A stretch of DNA of 64,000 nt, taken from positions 26,155,626-26,219,625 of the forward strand of contig OX465589.1 in NCBI GenBank assembly GCA_950022655.1, given 5' to 3'. The DNA comes from Alentia gelatinosa. Its lineage: Eukaryota; Annelida; Polychaeta; Phyllodocida; Polynoidae. The stretch's first letter is position 1; each line of letters opens with the position of its first letter. A program made the position numbers and the translations under genes. The notes beneath the pieces were generated by a model. That model worked only from the letters and a program-made list of their open reading frames with translations, had not been told where the DNA came from and searched no databases. Positions 1-12,900 of the stretch are shown piece by piece.

Positions 1-838
1 ACAGCGGCCATGTTTGGCAGACGCCCCACAGAATTAGAATCATGGGACGCCCGATGGAAGAGGCCCTTAACAGGATTTCCAAATTCCACAACCTAAGCAA
101 AACATATGTGAAATAACGGCCCAACATAATGACCTGATCTCATATAGTGACCCAACCCTCTTTGTGTTATACTGTTTGGATTTAGGCAATGACTATGATT
201 CCATCCCTCTATAAGAGGGATCGAAGGAAAAATCTCTCAATCCCTCTTCCACCAATGTGTCAGCACTTGGCAGAAATGTCCATCAAAACAGAACATGGAC
301 AATTTATAGCGAACGGACACAGCAGGATATAACGGGAAGGGATTTTTAAACATATCTTTTGTATTGACTCTGACCCTCCTTTACTAGATAATGACTTTCC
401 ATTTAAAAAAAATAATAAACTCTTCCGAATAGTCAAAATAATCTAATTCCCGAAATAACCATATGAGTGTACATATTCCTTCTAGCATGGTTTTAGTCAA
501 CTCATTCTATCATATATAATTCAATCATTCGTATTATGTTTCAAAGTCTGACAGTATGAATACATGTATATATATCTATTCCATTTGATATGCGCCCAAA
601 TTCGTTTATTTCTAATGTATAAATCAAAATCCTGAATATGTGGAAAATAGTTCAAGTTTTCATAAGGTAGCATCTCTCCAAACAACACACCATCAAGATA
701 TCCAAAGGAACCAATGCCAACATTACAGCTGTGCAGCTTCTATCCACCTAAACAATATCACAATTGTCCTCCCGTTTCATCAAAGGAGAAGAGAAATGCT
801 TGAAACTGTGAACGTGAGAATCGTGTGAAAATGCTTAC
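1..838. other. Intron sequence, nothing recognised
   Basis: AT-rich sequence beyond the donor of exon 26. No exon with a matching phase-0 acceptor and no repeat could be supported. Confidence 0.4.
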
Positions 839-963
839 CGGTAGCGACCCCTCGAAGCTGGTGGGTCCGAAGGTGGACACGACGTCCGAGTCGCGGTCTG
901 TGCCGATGCCCGTGTCTTTGTCATCGCGGTCGTCGGCCGCCAACGGCTGCCGCTCCGTGATGG
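839..963 (-). CDS. Exon 26 (last visible) of the HEAT-repeat gene
   Basis: A 125-nt exon between CTGTAG and GTAAGC. It encodes an Asp/Thr-rich sequence (DDRDDKDTGIGTDRDSDVV) and GPTSFEGSLP. It ends in phase 0 with a good donor, so at least one more exon lies to the left, outside the window or unrecognised in 1-838. Confidence 0.82.
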
Positions 964-3900
964 CTACAGAAATATAACACGCACATGGAGGTGCCTCAGT
1001 CATATGAGAAGCAATTCCTAAATACATACAACTAATGCTGGAGGCGAATCTGTATCAGTTCAATACGTAGGATACCAAACAAACGGTGTAATCCAACTGG
1101 CCACCGTAACGGCTTGTCAGGGTTTACCTCGGGGAATGATCGGTCTATATGAGCACGATCGAATATTCAGTATATAATCTTTGTACAGCCTAATGACGTT
1201 CTTGAATTATTCAAGACATACAAGGTAGATTATGTAACCGTATCCTTCACCCTTCTCAGCAGAGGTCAAGTTACAGTGCAATCATATATAGCAGATGGGT
1301 GGCTAAACAGTGATATAGCGCAGTGATACGAGGAAACGCCACCGCAAACAGAGACGCCAACAGAGCACAGCCGCCAGCTAAATTGTCGTCTGCCTCCAGT
1401 CTTCGTCCCTCATACCGGGGACACACCAAGCGAGTCAAGGCAGAAATCTCTGGAATCGCCAACACAAATTGGCGTGTATGTGAGATATTATTTCATAGGA
1501 GTATCTCCTGCCTATAATTTAGCATTTTGGAGGCAATAATCAGGTGGAATATGAAATAATAGCTCACTTATAGGCCATTTTGAGTTGGCGATTGCGGAAC
1601 TCGCTTGGTGTGTCTCCGACTTTAGAGAGGTTTTTAAAAAAAAAGATTTCTTTTCTATTCAAGCATTGTCTGCAAATGGGAGGGGGGAGGGGGATAAAAA
1701 CAGTACAGTTAGGTATGTCGATTAGGGACAGAAAAAAGAGTGGAATATTTTTCATAGGGCATCTTCTGCCTCTGAGACTCTGAGCAAATATGGAAAGCAC
1801 ATCAGTGTTGCCATGGACTCAGGCTGAGGATCTGTGGGGAGGTCCAAGCCACTGTGTTATTGACTTGAATGAGGCTCAATTCATAATATCTTTGTTTTAT
1901 ACATGAACGAGACACAGGACTCCATTATATTAATTCAATTCTACCCACTCCGGACACAGTTAGGGAATTACTAGAATAATGTAGCTATCATAATATAACA
2001 GCGTTAGAATGATACTCCGCATTTATATGCAGTAGGTTCTATGTACATATATCTTCGGTATGTAGTTTTAGTTCCTGTTAGGATCATTATTGCCTTAAAG
2101 CACCTGTAATTGTGTTTCTCGAGGTTCTCACAAGCTCTAATGATGTTGTCGTGGTCTACTCGACCGTCTCTTCAAATGACCCTAGACAGGGTAGTCACAT
2201 GAGAAGTGGTCGTTGGACAGGGCCCTAGGTTATATATAACGTGAGCACATGGTAAACTCCTCACGTCTCTCACCTAGCGAGAGGGAAAGGCCATAACAAA
2301 CAATGGCAATTCAAGTAGCTAACAGAGTCATATACACATATCTATCTAAGTATATCACAAAAATCAAATAGGTGCAATTTTGATGGGTTTCATTAATCTG
2401 TTTTGTAGAGCTGTACTTAAAATTTTCAAAAAGAAATATCCTTTAGTTGTTATTCTCAGGTATTTCATATGGAACATCAAACATCGGCGAAAGTGGACCT
2501 ATGTACTAGTACTTTGATCGGAACATGTCTTTGAAGGGTGTGACAATGAGTGGCTTCTGGGACATGCTATTGATTTTATTTGTTTTGTAGAATTTTGTAG
2601 GAAAAACTACTTTGAGAATAATTTCATCGTATTGGTCGTTTGATATTTTAGGGTCAATATTTAACCATGATAAGCCACCCTGTAGACTAGGCTCGTTATT
2701 TTAATTTTCAGCTTTACGTATGAAGGGTAGCTTTCTAGAGTGTAAGTCTGGCCGACTATTTCAAACACAATGACCGCTATGGGGATCTGTATTATTCATC
2801 CAACGGTGTGTGTGGCGTGGTGAACAAGTCTTTCTAATAGATCTGGGCTTCCAATTTATTTTGTAAAAGTTCTATTTTTTTAACATTACAGAGTTCTACT
2901 CGACTTTTTGAGACAAACTGACCATAGTGCTGATGACTACACTGGTCTGTCTGGCTATTTGAGACATGCTGATGACTACACTGGTCTGTCTGGCTATTTG
3001 AGACATGCTGATGACTACACTGGTCTGTCTGGCTATTTGAGACATGCTAATGACTACACTGAGCTGTCTGGGTATTTGAGATATGCTGATGACTACACTG
3101 ATCTGTCTGGCTATTTGAGACATGCTAATGACTGCACTGGTCTGTCTGGCTATTTGAGACATGCTGATGACTACACTGGGCTGCCTGGCTATTTGAGACA
3201 TGCTGATGACTACACTGATCTGCCTGGCTATTTGAGACATGCTGATGACTTCACTGATCTGTCTGGCTATTTGAGACATGCTGATGACTACACTGGTCTG
3301 TCTGGCTATTTGAGACATGCTGATGACTGCACTGGTCTGTCTGGCTATTTGAGACATGCTGATGACTACTACACTGGGCTGCCTGGCTATTTGAGACATG
3401 CTGATGACTACACTGGGCTGCCTGGCTACCTGACGTATGTTGAGGACGGTGAGTGGATGCTGACAGTGCGTACCTGGCAGTTTGGTGTCCAGCTCGTCGG
3501 CCGGGCTCAGCTCGGCGTCGTCGTCTGTGCCTGTGTCTGTCTGCGGCGTGTTGGCGCGTGCCTTCTGGTGGTCGTAGGTCTTGTACAGGGCCGGGTTGTT
3601 AGGCAACAGCTTCCTAAAAACATAGTCATAACCGCTGCTTCATACTTAACAAACAAGTAGACACTTCAAAGTAGCAATTAAGAGACTCCTTGCCATACCT
3701 GTATAGGATTTCAAAAAAGAATCTTAGATTACCAACTGTCCACCTTTTATCAACATGGAGAAATCATATAACCTCTAGATTTCGAGATATTTTAAATTTG
3801 ACTTGATAACATAAGGGTTAAGTTGAATATACACATGTAAGTCATTCAACGGCATCAACACGATGAAACATAACACACGGTTCAATAAGTGTAATACAAT

Positions 3901-6900
3901 GAAAGCTTCAATGTGAAAGAAAAACAAAATCTTTATAGTGACCCTCAGAATGTTGATTCTCAATATTTACCGATGGACTGATAGATAGACATTGAAATTG
4001 TTTTGTTAGTGAAATGAAGAATACGCATACCAATAGAAGACAATACAGTAAACCATCCGTTCCGAGCAGTGACCCCTTAAGCGGGTTGTCCCCCCTTAAG
4101 TGGGGTTAAGATAAACTAGATAGCAATTTCTGTTCCGATCAAATTATCCCCTTAGTAAGCAAGGTGTCCCAGAAGTGGGGTTTTACTGTATGTTCATTTT
4201 CTAATTACTGCCATTCAAGGTAGCATTGCTCAGGGAGAGAGACGTTGCCTCGTCCTATTTTCAAGACAATATATATTCATTTAAGTAATTTCTATTTACA
4301 GCCCTGAATCATTCATGTGAAGTGAACCAATAAACGCACCAAGGTTTAAGATAGTTACTGTGTTAGTTAGGTAATGCATGTCATAGATTTAACGACCACA
4401 GACAGTAAGCGGCCATTCGAGTTAGTAGCATAGCATAACCAAGAACATGACGAAAGGAGAGCGATTGGTAAAATCAGCTTTTAAAAAAGAGTGCAAAAGG
4501 TAAATTGACCCTAACGCCCTGGGTATAGTACTCTATGATCAAAGCCTAGTGTGAACGATAACTGGATAAATTCGGCCCAATATTTAATTGACTATACAGG
4601 GCATACTCATCGAAATCATTCGAGATTGATTGTTCTTACTTGTTTACAAAAAATAAGTTTTTCCAAACAGTGATAGGCTAATACATCGCAAGTTCCAATA
4701 TAGATGAAGCCTTCTGTCTCAGATTACCTATGTGGCCATACAGGAAACCCAACGCTCCACTTACGTTCTGGGGGAAAAGCCTATTAGTAGCAAAACAATA
4801 CAAACGTGCGAAATTGCATTTGGCAGTCGGTTGAACTTGTCTTTCAGGACTCAGTTATGTCATTGTATCAACTTTGCATTTCCAGGGTAGTCCTGTGCAA
4901 GCTGTCGCAAGCAATTAATTCTTTTCATGACATGGGTAAGTTATCACCAAACTGAACAATAAACTCCGTTGACGCTGGAATAACGACATAATCACAGATA
5001 GTAAAGCACACACACACCCAGGACAGGGACGAGAATTGCAATTTATAAGCGAAATCTCATGTAATTTTTTTTTAGTGTTTTCAAGGGCATTTCTATGTCT
5101 TAATTTTATGAATTGCATTAATGTAAATCTCCCGACCACAAATAAATTCCCATCGGATCTGAGAAATGGCCCTGGCAGCTGGAAAAATACGAAAATCCAC
5201 CGTTTGGAGTAAAATTCTCACACCTGAGTGAACATGTGTATTGTGTGTAACTGTGAGTAAACATGAACAAACATAGCACGTCAACAAGCTCTGACCACAC
5301 GATCACCCTCCACGTGGTACTCACGACTCGTCTACAGTCACTGAGGTCACCTCACACTCTGAATCTTCTACTGCCGAGGCGGCCACATGGTCCTCCTTTC
5401 CTAATCTTTTATTTTTCTCTCTCTTTTTAGAGCGATCTGACTTTTTGACCGCTGCTTTGACCTTGGTGTTTGACCTTTCATCTAGTACTGAACTTTCTGC
5501 AGAACTTGGCCTTGAACTTGAGAGCCATGACCTTGAACCTGATGAGGCTATGGCTGATATTGCTGACCTAATTAAATGAAGGTCATTATAAAACTGCAAT
5601 TGTTGTATTCTTAATTTGGTATTCGGGAAAAAATGATGAAATTCTATAGGAATACAAATTGAACATAATGTCTTCCACGAGCAAAGGTATCATTCTATCA
5701 TATTTGTCTTTTCGCAGCTGAAAATGCTTACCGGTAGCAATAAAAATTATCCAAACTAGAAAACACGCTGTCTCTTTCTGTTTCATGAATTGCGATAAAG
5801 AAATTCGCTATTGCAATAGAAAGACAATTCATGAACATTTATAAAATTGAAATAGGATGAAAGATCACAGCAAAAGGTAAAATGGGTGTTTACCCTGTTC
5901 TTGATGACATGCTGCCATCTGTTGCGGCTGTCGTTCCTTTGCGTTTACGCCGAGCGCCATCTTCTTTGTGTGCAAACTTGCCTTCCTGATCAGGCAATCT
6001 AACGAACCCAAAAATTACAAAAAATCAACATTCCCATACAGAAAAAAACACTTCCGCTAGTTCATACATTGCAGTAAAGGCCATAACCTTTATATAATTA
6101 GGATAGAGCTCCTAAAACACGTTCCATTCCATGTACTCTCAGTTTGCGCCCATCTTCAAGCGCAATCCTAGTAAAATGCCCTCATCATTCTACAACGCTT
6201 ACCATCACTGTAGTCGAAAGTGCAGAATCCCTCCCCCCCTCATAACTAGCTGCTTGTTCCAGGTATTAGAAACCCAGTAAATGCTTCAAAATCTCCTTGG
6301 GTTTTGGCAACTATTCCTACTTTAGGCTACACGTGCAAAAAGCGGTATCTTGTATGCCTATAATGTTCAAAAGTGGACAGGGATGGGGCGTATACTCTAA
6401 ACGGTGTCCAACCACATTAAAAGCAGGATCTAACCATGCAATGTTACCACAGGTGAGATCTGAGGTATCTATGTGAGTATTATACGTGAATTGTATTCTA
6501 TTGCGCTTGACTACATAGTATGGACGTACCTTACGCTCGTAACGTCAGTTTGCTTCTCTTCTGAAACATTAGAAATAAAAACAATTTTTTAATAAGGATT
6601 GTTGAGATATCAAAAGTTGGAATAGCATGTACAACAGATTCCTGAAAATGAAGTAGATGGTAAGCAAGAAGATATGAAGATATAGGGTTATGATGGAGTA
6701 ATGAAGATAGCATAGGAAGATCTATTTTTTACCAGGTTTAACATATCTATAGTAGTTATTTCTTGTAGCCCAGCAGATTTATCAAATTCGAGATTAATCT
6801 ACTCAGGATAGCATTAACACTGAAGATGAATGAATGGACCCATGGTCTTACTCTCTAGCGATAGTATAGAAAATAGAAGCAAAGATGTTTGACGCCCAAA

Positions 6901-9900
6901 ACATTTAAATAATTATGGTTAGTATGTGGTGAAATCCACTGAACCATGAAGGAAAGGCAATCCCGACAAGAAAACACTCATAAATCAAAAAAAAATAGTG
7001 GTGTATTGAAGATATGAACTGAAGGTATCATTATTGGTTAGGCGGATATCTAACTTCACCCAGAACGACTCGCACTTGGAACAAATACAATGGTGAGTAA
7101 GACAAAAAAGTCATATAAAAGACAGAATTCAGGTGTGATATTCTTACTCGCCCTTGATAATATTGATATATCGAAAAACAAGTTCATAAGTGAGTAGCAA
7201 AAATAAACAAAAAGTAACTCTGATGATAATAATTCAACCGTTTCTTAGGGCAAAATACATATGTTGTGTGTCATACGTCTGCCTCCCAACCCTCCCCCAC
7301 GAAAAATAATGATTATTGCATCTTAGTAGTCTCCATCAAAAATCTTGGAATTCAACTGGGTTTTACATGAAGGGAAAGATAAAAATACCACAGCAGGAAA
7401 TAAGAACATGAGAATTATTTCTCGTTAAAACATCAAAAACAGAGTAATATCGCACAACATAATTGTCCAATAGCGACGTTTTGTTAATAGTAAATAACTG
7501 AATTCCTCTTCACTCTTTTCTTAATATCTCAGTGTACCGATAGTTTTCATCGTGTCTCGCGCGGCCACTACCTGCGCCATGTCCGACGCGGACCGGATAT
7601 CCGGTGTGTAAAGGTCAGGGGTGAACACGTCACCAAGGTCACCACTGACGTAACCGGAAGTAGTGGTGAGTGACCTTGGGAAAGGCGAGCGCCTTCCCGT
7701 GTCTTCAGTGCAGAAGAGTTCTTCACTGGAGAGGTCGTACTCGGGTTCTGTCTCCTCCTCCATGATGTTGATGAAGGGCATGCTAAACTGCACCGTCCGC
7801 AGGTCTGCCGTCAATTTACAGTCACAATAAATGTTTATAAATCTATGAAATAGAGCTGCGGATGGAATCACGACGCCCGTTTCGATGATGGTTTCGGTGA
7901 CGGGCATGCAACTCAACTTGAGCAATTTCGATATAGACCCTCCAGAGGTTACTAAACTCCCTATTATCGCCCAGGGTAAATACAAGAAACTGAATATCAT
8001 TTTGGATTTACATGTAGAAATAACTGGAATTTCCATTTCTGCCATCGGATTTCAAATTTGAAGATTTATAAAAACCGTTAAACTGCAATAATTGTGGGTT
8101 ACGGTTCAAGGGTCGGTAACCAGCGAGCGCCGGAACTTGTAAATAGACTGAATTATGGGATACCTCAATAGGGCGTATAAAGCTGATAAAATATGAAATT
8201 CAAAATTACGAATCACTCTTTCTGTATGCGATGTTCATAAGGAAAAAATAAATTATGTGACCTAGCAATCCTACCAATGCACATTTGATGGGGGACTATA
8301 TGAAACCACGGTGATATAGGCTCGTGATGAAACCATAAATCTGAGGAGAATTCTATGTACACAAAGGAAACCCCATTGAGATATATCCCATTAAGACAGG
8401 ACCGACTCCTTATCCGGTCACAAGTTTATCATATTGAGGGATGATTCGTTGCGATAGGATAGAAAAATATGAAATAGGGGATTCTGTTCTGACCAAAGCT
8501 GCAGTCCACCTACTGGCATGAGCCATGACTGAGATTCCGCTGTAGTATAAAACAATAATAAACTCGGAACGTGTTCTTTTTTTCCTGTATTTTACTTTTA
8601 CAGAACCCCTCAATTTACTCTCTCTGGAGAGATCCACATTAGGGGTAACTTATGAATGAATGGTGTATCTGTTCAGCGTTTTTCCTCCTGAATAGATATT
8701 GTTTAGAAAGATATATATAGTAGGATATCTCTTTACCTTTTCCAGACTTGGTCTTGTCTTTCTTTCTTCTCCGGGACTAAAAGTAAAAGAAAGGATATCA
8801 AGTTTTAAATTGCACTGAAATAAATGTTATAGGAAAGAAAATCATAGGTTACATTGTTAATATTTCAATATTCTTCATCGAAACACACCGAAGCCTACTT
8901 TGTGAATATGTAAAAATACTAATTACACTGGATTCCAAATATTGAGAATTAGCAATACTGGGATAAGTAGACAATAGAGAATCAGGGAGATTCTGAAAAA
9001 AGTCATCAGGCAGCTTTATAAAAAAGCCAGAAATTAAGACCTCCTTTTCAAAGAAACAATACCGAAAGAACATCAAAGGAGTGTCCAGGAAAGCGACTCA
9101 AAAGCACTGTTTAAATCGGAGGTAAAAGACAAGATAAAACTGTTTATTGCATAGTAATAATATATATCGTGTCCTAGTATATAGTCAAAAACCGGTAAAA
9201 TACACAGATAGACCGTTTAAGAATAAGGACAATGTACCATGTATTCCCCAAACGATAACGACCACACTTTATATTCAACCAACGTACTGATATGCTTGTA
9301 ACAACAACAACACATGTATAGTCTTTAAGAATTAGTATTAAGTTTCTGTCAATTGCTTGGAAGAACGACCTGTATTTGTCGAATGGCAATAAAGAACTAT
9401 CAAATGGATTTAAAAGAAATGCTATTCCACAGAATCCTCACAATATAACATAAGATAAAATTTTTGTGCACTAATATCTTTGCTTAAGAACGTGGTACCA
9501 GGGTGGTTTTATCAGAGATGTTCCTCACCCTGAAGTGGACAGACAATGTGGAGTCATTATCAAGCGTCACTGAGTTATCACGCTTTTTGTGCCGAGGCAT
9601 TTTCACAAGGTTTGTGATTACGGTGTAGCTCTAAATGAATACGGCTGCAAATATATCTTTTACGCTTTCCTTATACTTCGTAGATGGCAATAACTTTCTG
9701 GGGGTTTATTCCATAACAACACAAGTAATGCCGAGTTGGGCTTTTAGAGATGATGATGATATAAGATCACTTGTAATTCGGAGAGGGAGCATTTCATACA
9801 CTCGTATCTTGTTGATACAAATGAAGAAGCTGGGTTATCAGTATTTTCATGACACAATATCTGGGGTCACTGATGTCTTTCTGAGTGTATTTATATCACC

Positions 9901-12900
9901 TCAACGAATTTGAAATACCCGCGCGATATTTCGCATAGCTCTAGATACTATATGGTGGCTGCTCAATGGAACAGCAGCTTGAAACGTGATGCCGACTTGT
10001 ACTGATGGCTGCAACATTACTTCGCATAGTAAATAGCAATGGTTAAATCTATCAATATTAAAATCGTGGCCGGGCAATTGCACTAAAGCCCATCTTTCCT
10101 GCTACTATAAAGTGCTATTCCAAAAGATGCGCAGAAAATACAAAGCAATATCAAAATTCTTTCTGGCGTGTTCAACAGGTCTTGGCTTGTGGTTGGTGTC
10201 TTACATTTCCTCTTTGTTCTGCAGGAATGCCACAGAAAGACAACTCTCTACATCCTGAATCAAATTAATTTTCAATGGTTGGTATCTTCATAAAAACAAG
10301 CAAGGTATGATCATATCTCAGCTTATCAGCATTGTGAGAATTTCCACCTTCCTCTTCTTATCTCAGGCACTTCTTCAACATAAGCTTGTAGAGTTCGTGC
10401 ACAAATAGCTTGTATTGATCCGAGTGAAGGTATCTCTCTGAGTTGCCCTATTTCTGTTTAACCTCTCCACATAGTGCCGACCATGTACCCGTCACACTGC
10501 GGCATCTTCAACGGAAACCATGCGGACGATATACAGCTAGACTAATCATCCTATAGCCGGGCGTGCAGGGCGTTCATGTGGTGGTTATATCCATCCTTAA
10601 ATCTCATCCCGTAAATCCCCGTGGAGGAAGTTAATCCGGGCGGTTGCAGGGAGCGTGTGGCTGGCACTAAGAGCGGGTATACGAGATCATACAAGGTAAA
10701 ACCAGCCTCCTTGTCAGGGTTAATGGGAAGGCATCCTGTCATGAGGAGATCGTCCTGTAACTCACAAGCCAATCACTCCACCCACAGGTGCTGCAGGGGC
10801 GCTGTTAGGAACGACGTCCTAAACGCTCAGACTCGCTACATACGTGGGCTTTTGTGTTTGATTCAGGAGGCGACCCCTCACTAAACGGTGGTCCCCTATC
10901 GACTTTATCACTAGACTTGCTAACCGCCTGCACTTTTTTTTTTTTAAAAAATATATTTGAATGGATTCTGACTGGAGTCTACAGTCCACCATCGAGTCCC
11001 AACCATGCAGGATAATAGTATGCCATATGATAATTTAGAACACACAAAAAAAAGATTTAAATATCAAAGATTCATCGAGGTAGTGGTATAGTAGAGTCTT
11101 TATGTTAGTACTGTGAACTGCGCAAAGGAACAGTTCACAATGAATGCTCGCTCCCACTGCGCTGGAGCAGTTCAACACCAAAGCGGGAAGGGGAATTATT
11201 CAATCAACTCAAATGATGTGAAATTAAGAGTCTACTGGGTGTTATTATCCACAGTAGTTTTCTTTTGGCTCTTATGAAAAAGGTTTTGTTTTCTTATGTA
11301 CGTAACATGAGTTGTAGCGCTGGCAAGTCGAAGAGCACTTTGGATATCTGCCAAAGAAAGTTGTTGGTCTTTATTTCCCCCTAAAGGCATTGATTCACTT
11401 GGACTTGTTGAGGTCTTTAAGTGTATTTTTACCGTGAATGATTTTTTGTTTGTCTGCATGAGTGCAGAGTGCTCAATGTGTGAAACACGACATCTATTCA
11501 TGACAAAAAATAGCTGGATCTGTTCAATAAAACAGGGAAAAAATATTTCAGTAAGGCTGCATCCATCGATCTGTTTAGCAAAGCTCTCATGCGTATCATA
11601 GGTTCTGATTTCACAACCTTTCAAACCACTCATAGGGGAATTCATATATTCGGCAGTGAGTTGTCTTTAATTTACGATATCACTGTCTTAAACCCTTACA
11701 GTGTGTGCTCCAGCGACACAGTGTTTAGCGCACACACATTCTAAATAGATTATACAAAACTGTCACTTTTGGTGGAAGAACTGTCCTTGTGACAGAACCA
11801 GAAGGAATGAACAAAAGAACCCCCCCCCCCCAAAAAAAAAACACACAAAAAAAACCCACCGCAGATTTCAACAAAACCTTCTTATGATAAACTCTTCTGA
11901 GACATTTAGTCTTGAAAGCATCATTAAAGTTGGTATAAAATTACGTTATATTCGTGTGTAGTGCCTGTACTACGACCTGGAACTCGCTACATTATATTCC
12001 TAGTGGCGACACACTGGGGACCTCCACTCTACCTGCGTCTGAGTCCTTCATTACTTCCACGTGCGCACATCGCCATTAATCAATACTTGCCTCTAGGCCA
12101 TAAACAACCACCGTCCTCGACCATTAAGAGAATCATAAATGTAGATAAATGTCTGTTATCAGAAATAACCTATGGTACTAGGTAGAGTATGTTTACTTGA
12201 GCAGCCGGGGGGAAGGGTGTGTCCTACGAAATTATATATCGATAATCTAAGCGTTCGGCAATTTGAGTCACTTGAATAGTTTCCAGTTCCTATTCTTCCA
12301 CTCTACGTGATCATTCCCATGTATATAATATACGTCATCCTGTCATAAAGACACACAGGCGCTTGCGATTTCCATGTGGCGCATGAAGGAGGTCGTCCAT
12401 CGGGCTGACTGCACGTCCATACCAGAGCATCGTACGGCTGCTGCACGGCCGCCCTTTGTCAGCCGTTTAATTAACATTAATTGATGCAGTGGAGTAGGCC
12501 ATACACTCAACGGCTGTGGCCACACGGTGGTGTAATGGTCCATAAAATCTAATGAATTAGCTTTTGTCGGGTGCCTACAAACGTTGCCAGCACAGCCGTC
12601 ATACAACATCAGCCATTGGACTGATATGTAGGTTTGTACTGGCACCTAAAAGCGGTATTCCATCAAACAACCACTTTTTCAACGTCAACAGACGTTCCAG
12701 CCGACCTTTCAGCCGACTTCGGTTGAAACATCTGGGAAAATGGCCTCAAAATGCGTCGCTGCTCCACCGAAACCCCCAACAGACGTTCCCCGATAGGCGG
12801 CGCGGCGTGCGGCGATACACTACGACGCTCTGAACCCGCGAAAGCCGCGTATCGAGCGGAGCAGTGTGTCGGCGTGTTGGGTTTTGTACGGGAACGGTCA

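Noticed and set aside
2908..3660. 250-codon plus-strand frame over the minisatellite
   Set aside because: Openness follows from the 39-bp repeat and continues as the antisense of exon 25; no promoter or splice context on the plus strand.
6531..6562. A 32-nt minus segment with excellent splice signals (TTTCAG ... GTACGT)
   Set aside because: In the phase left by exon 22 it reads into a TAA, and including it breaks the agreement between exons 22 and 23. It might be a rare poison or terminal exon.
10555..10890. Possible tRNA-derived SINE
   Set aside because: No convincing A or B box and no poly-A or simple-repeat tail were found.
11232..11645. 137-codon minus-strand frame in the long intron
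   Set aside because: No recognised domain, no fitting splice phase, AT-rich codon use; probably chance or an old repeat.
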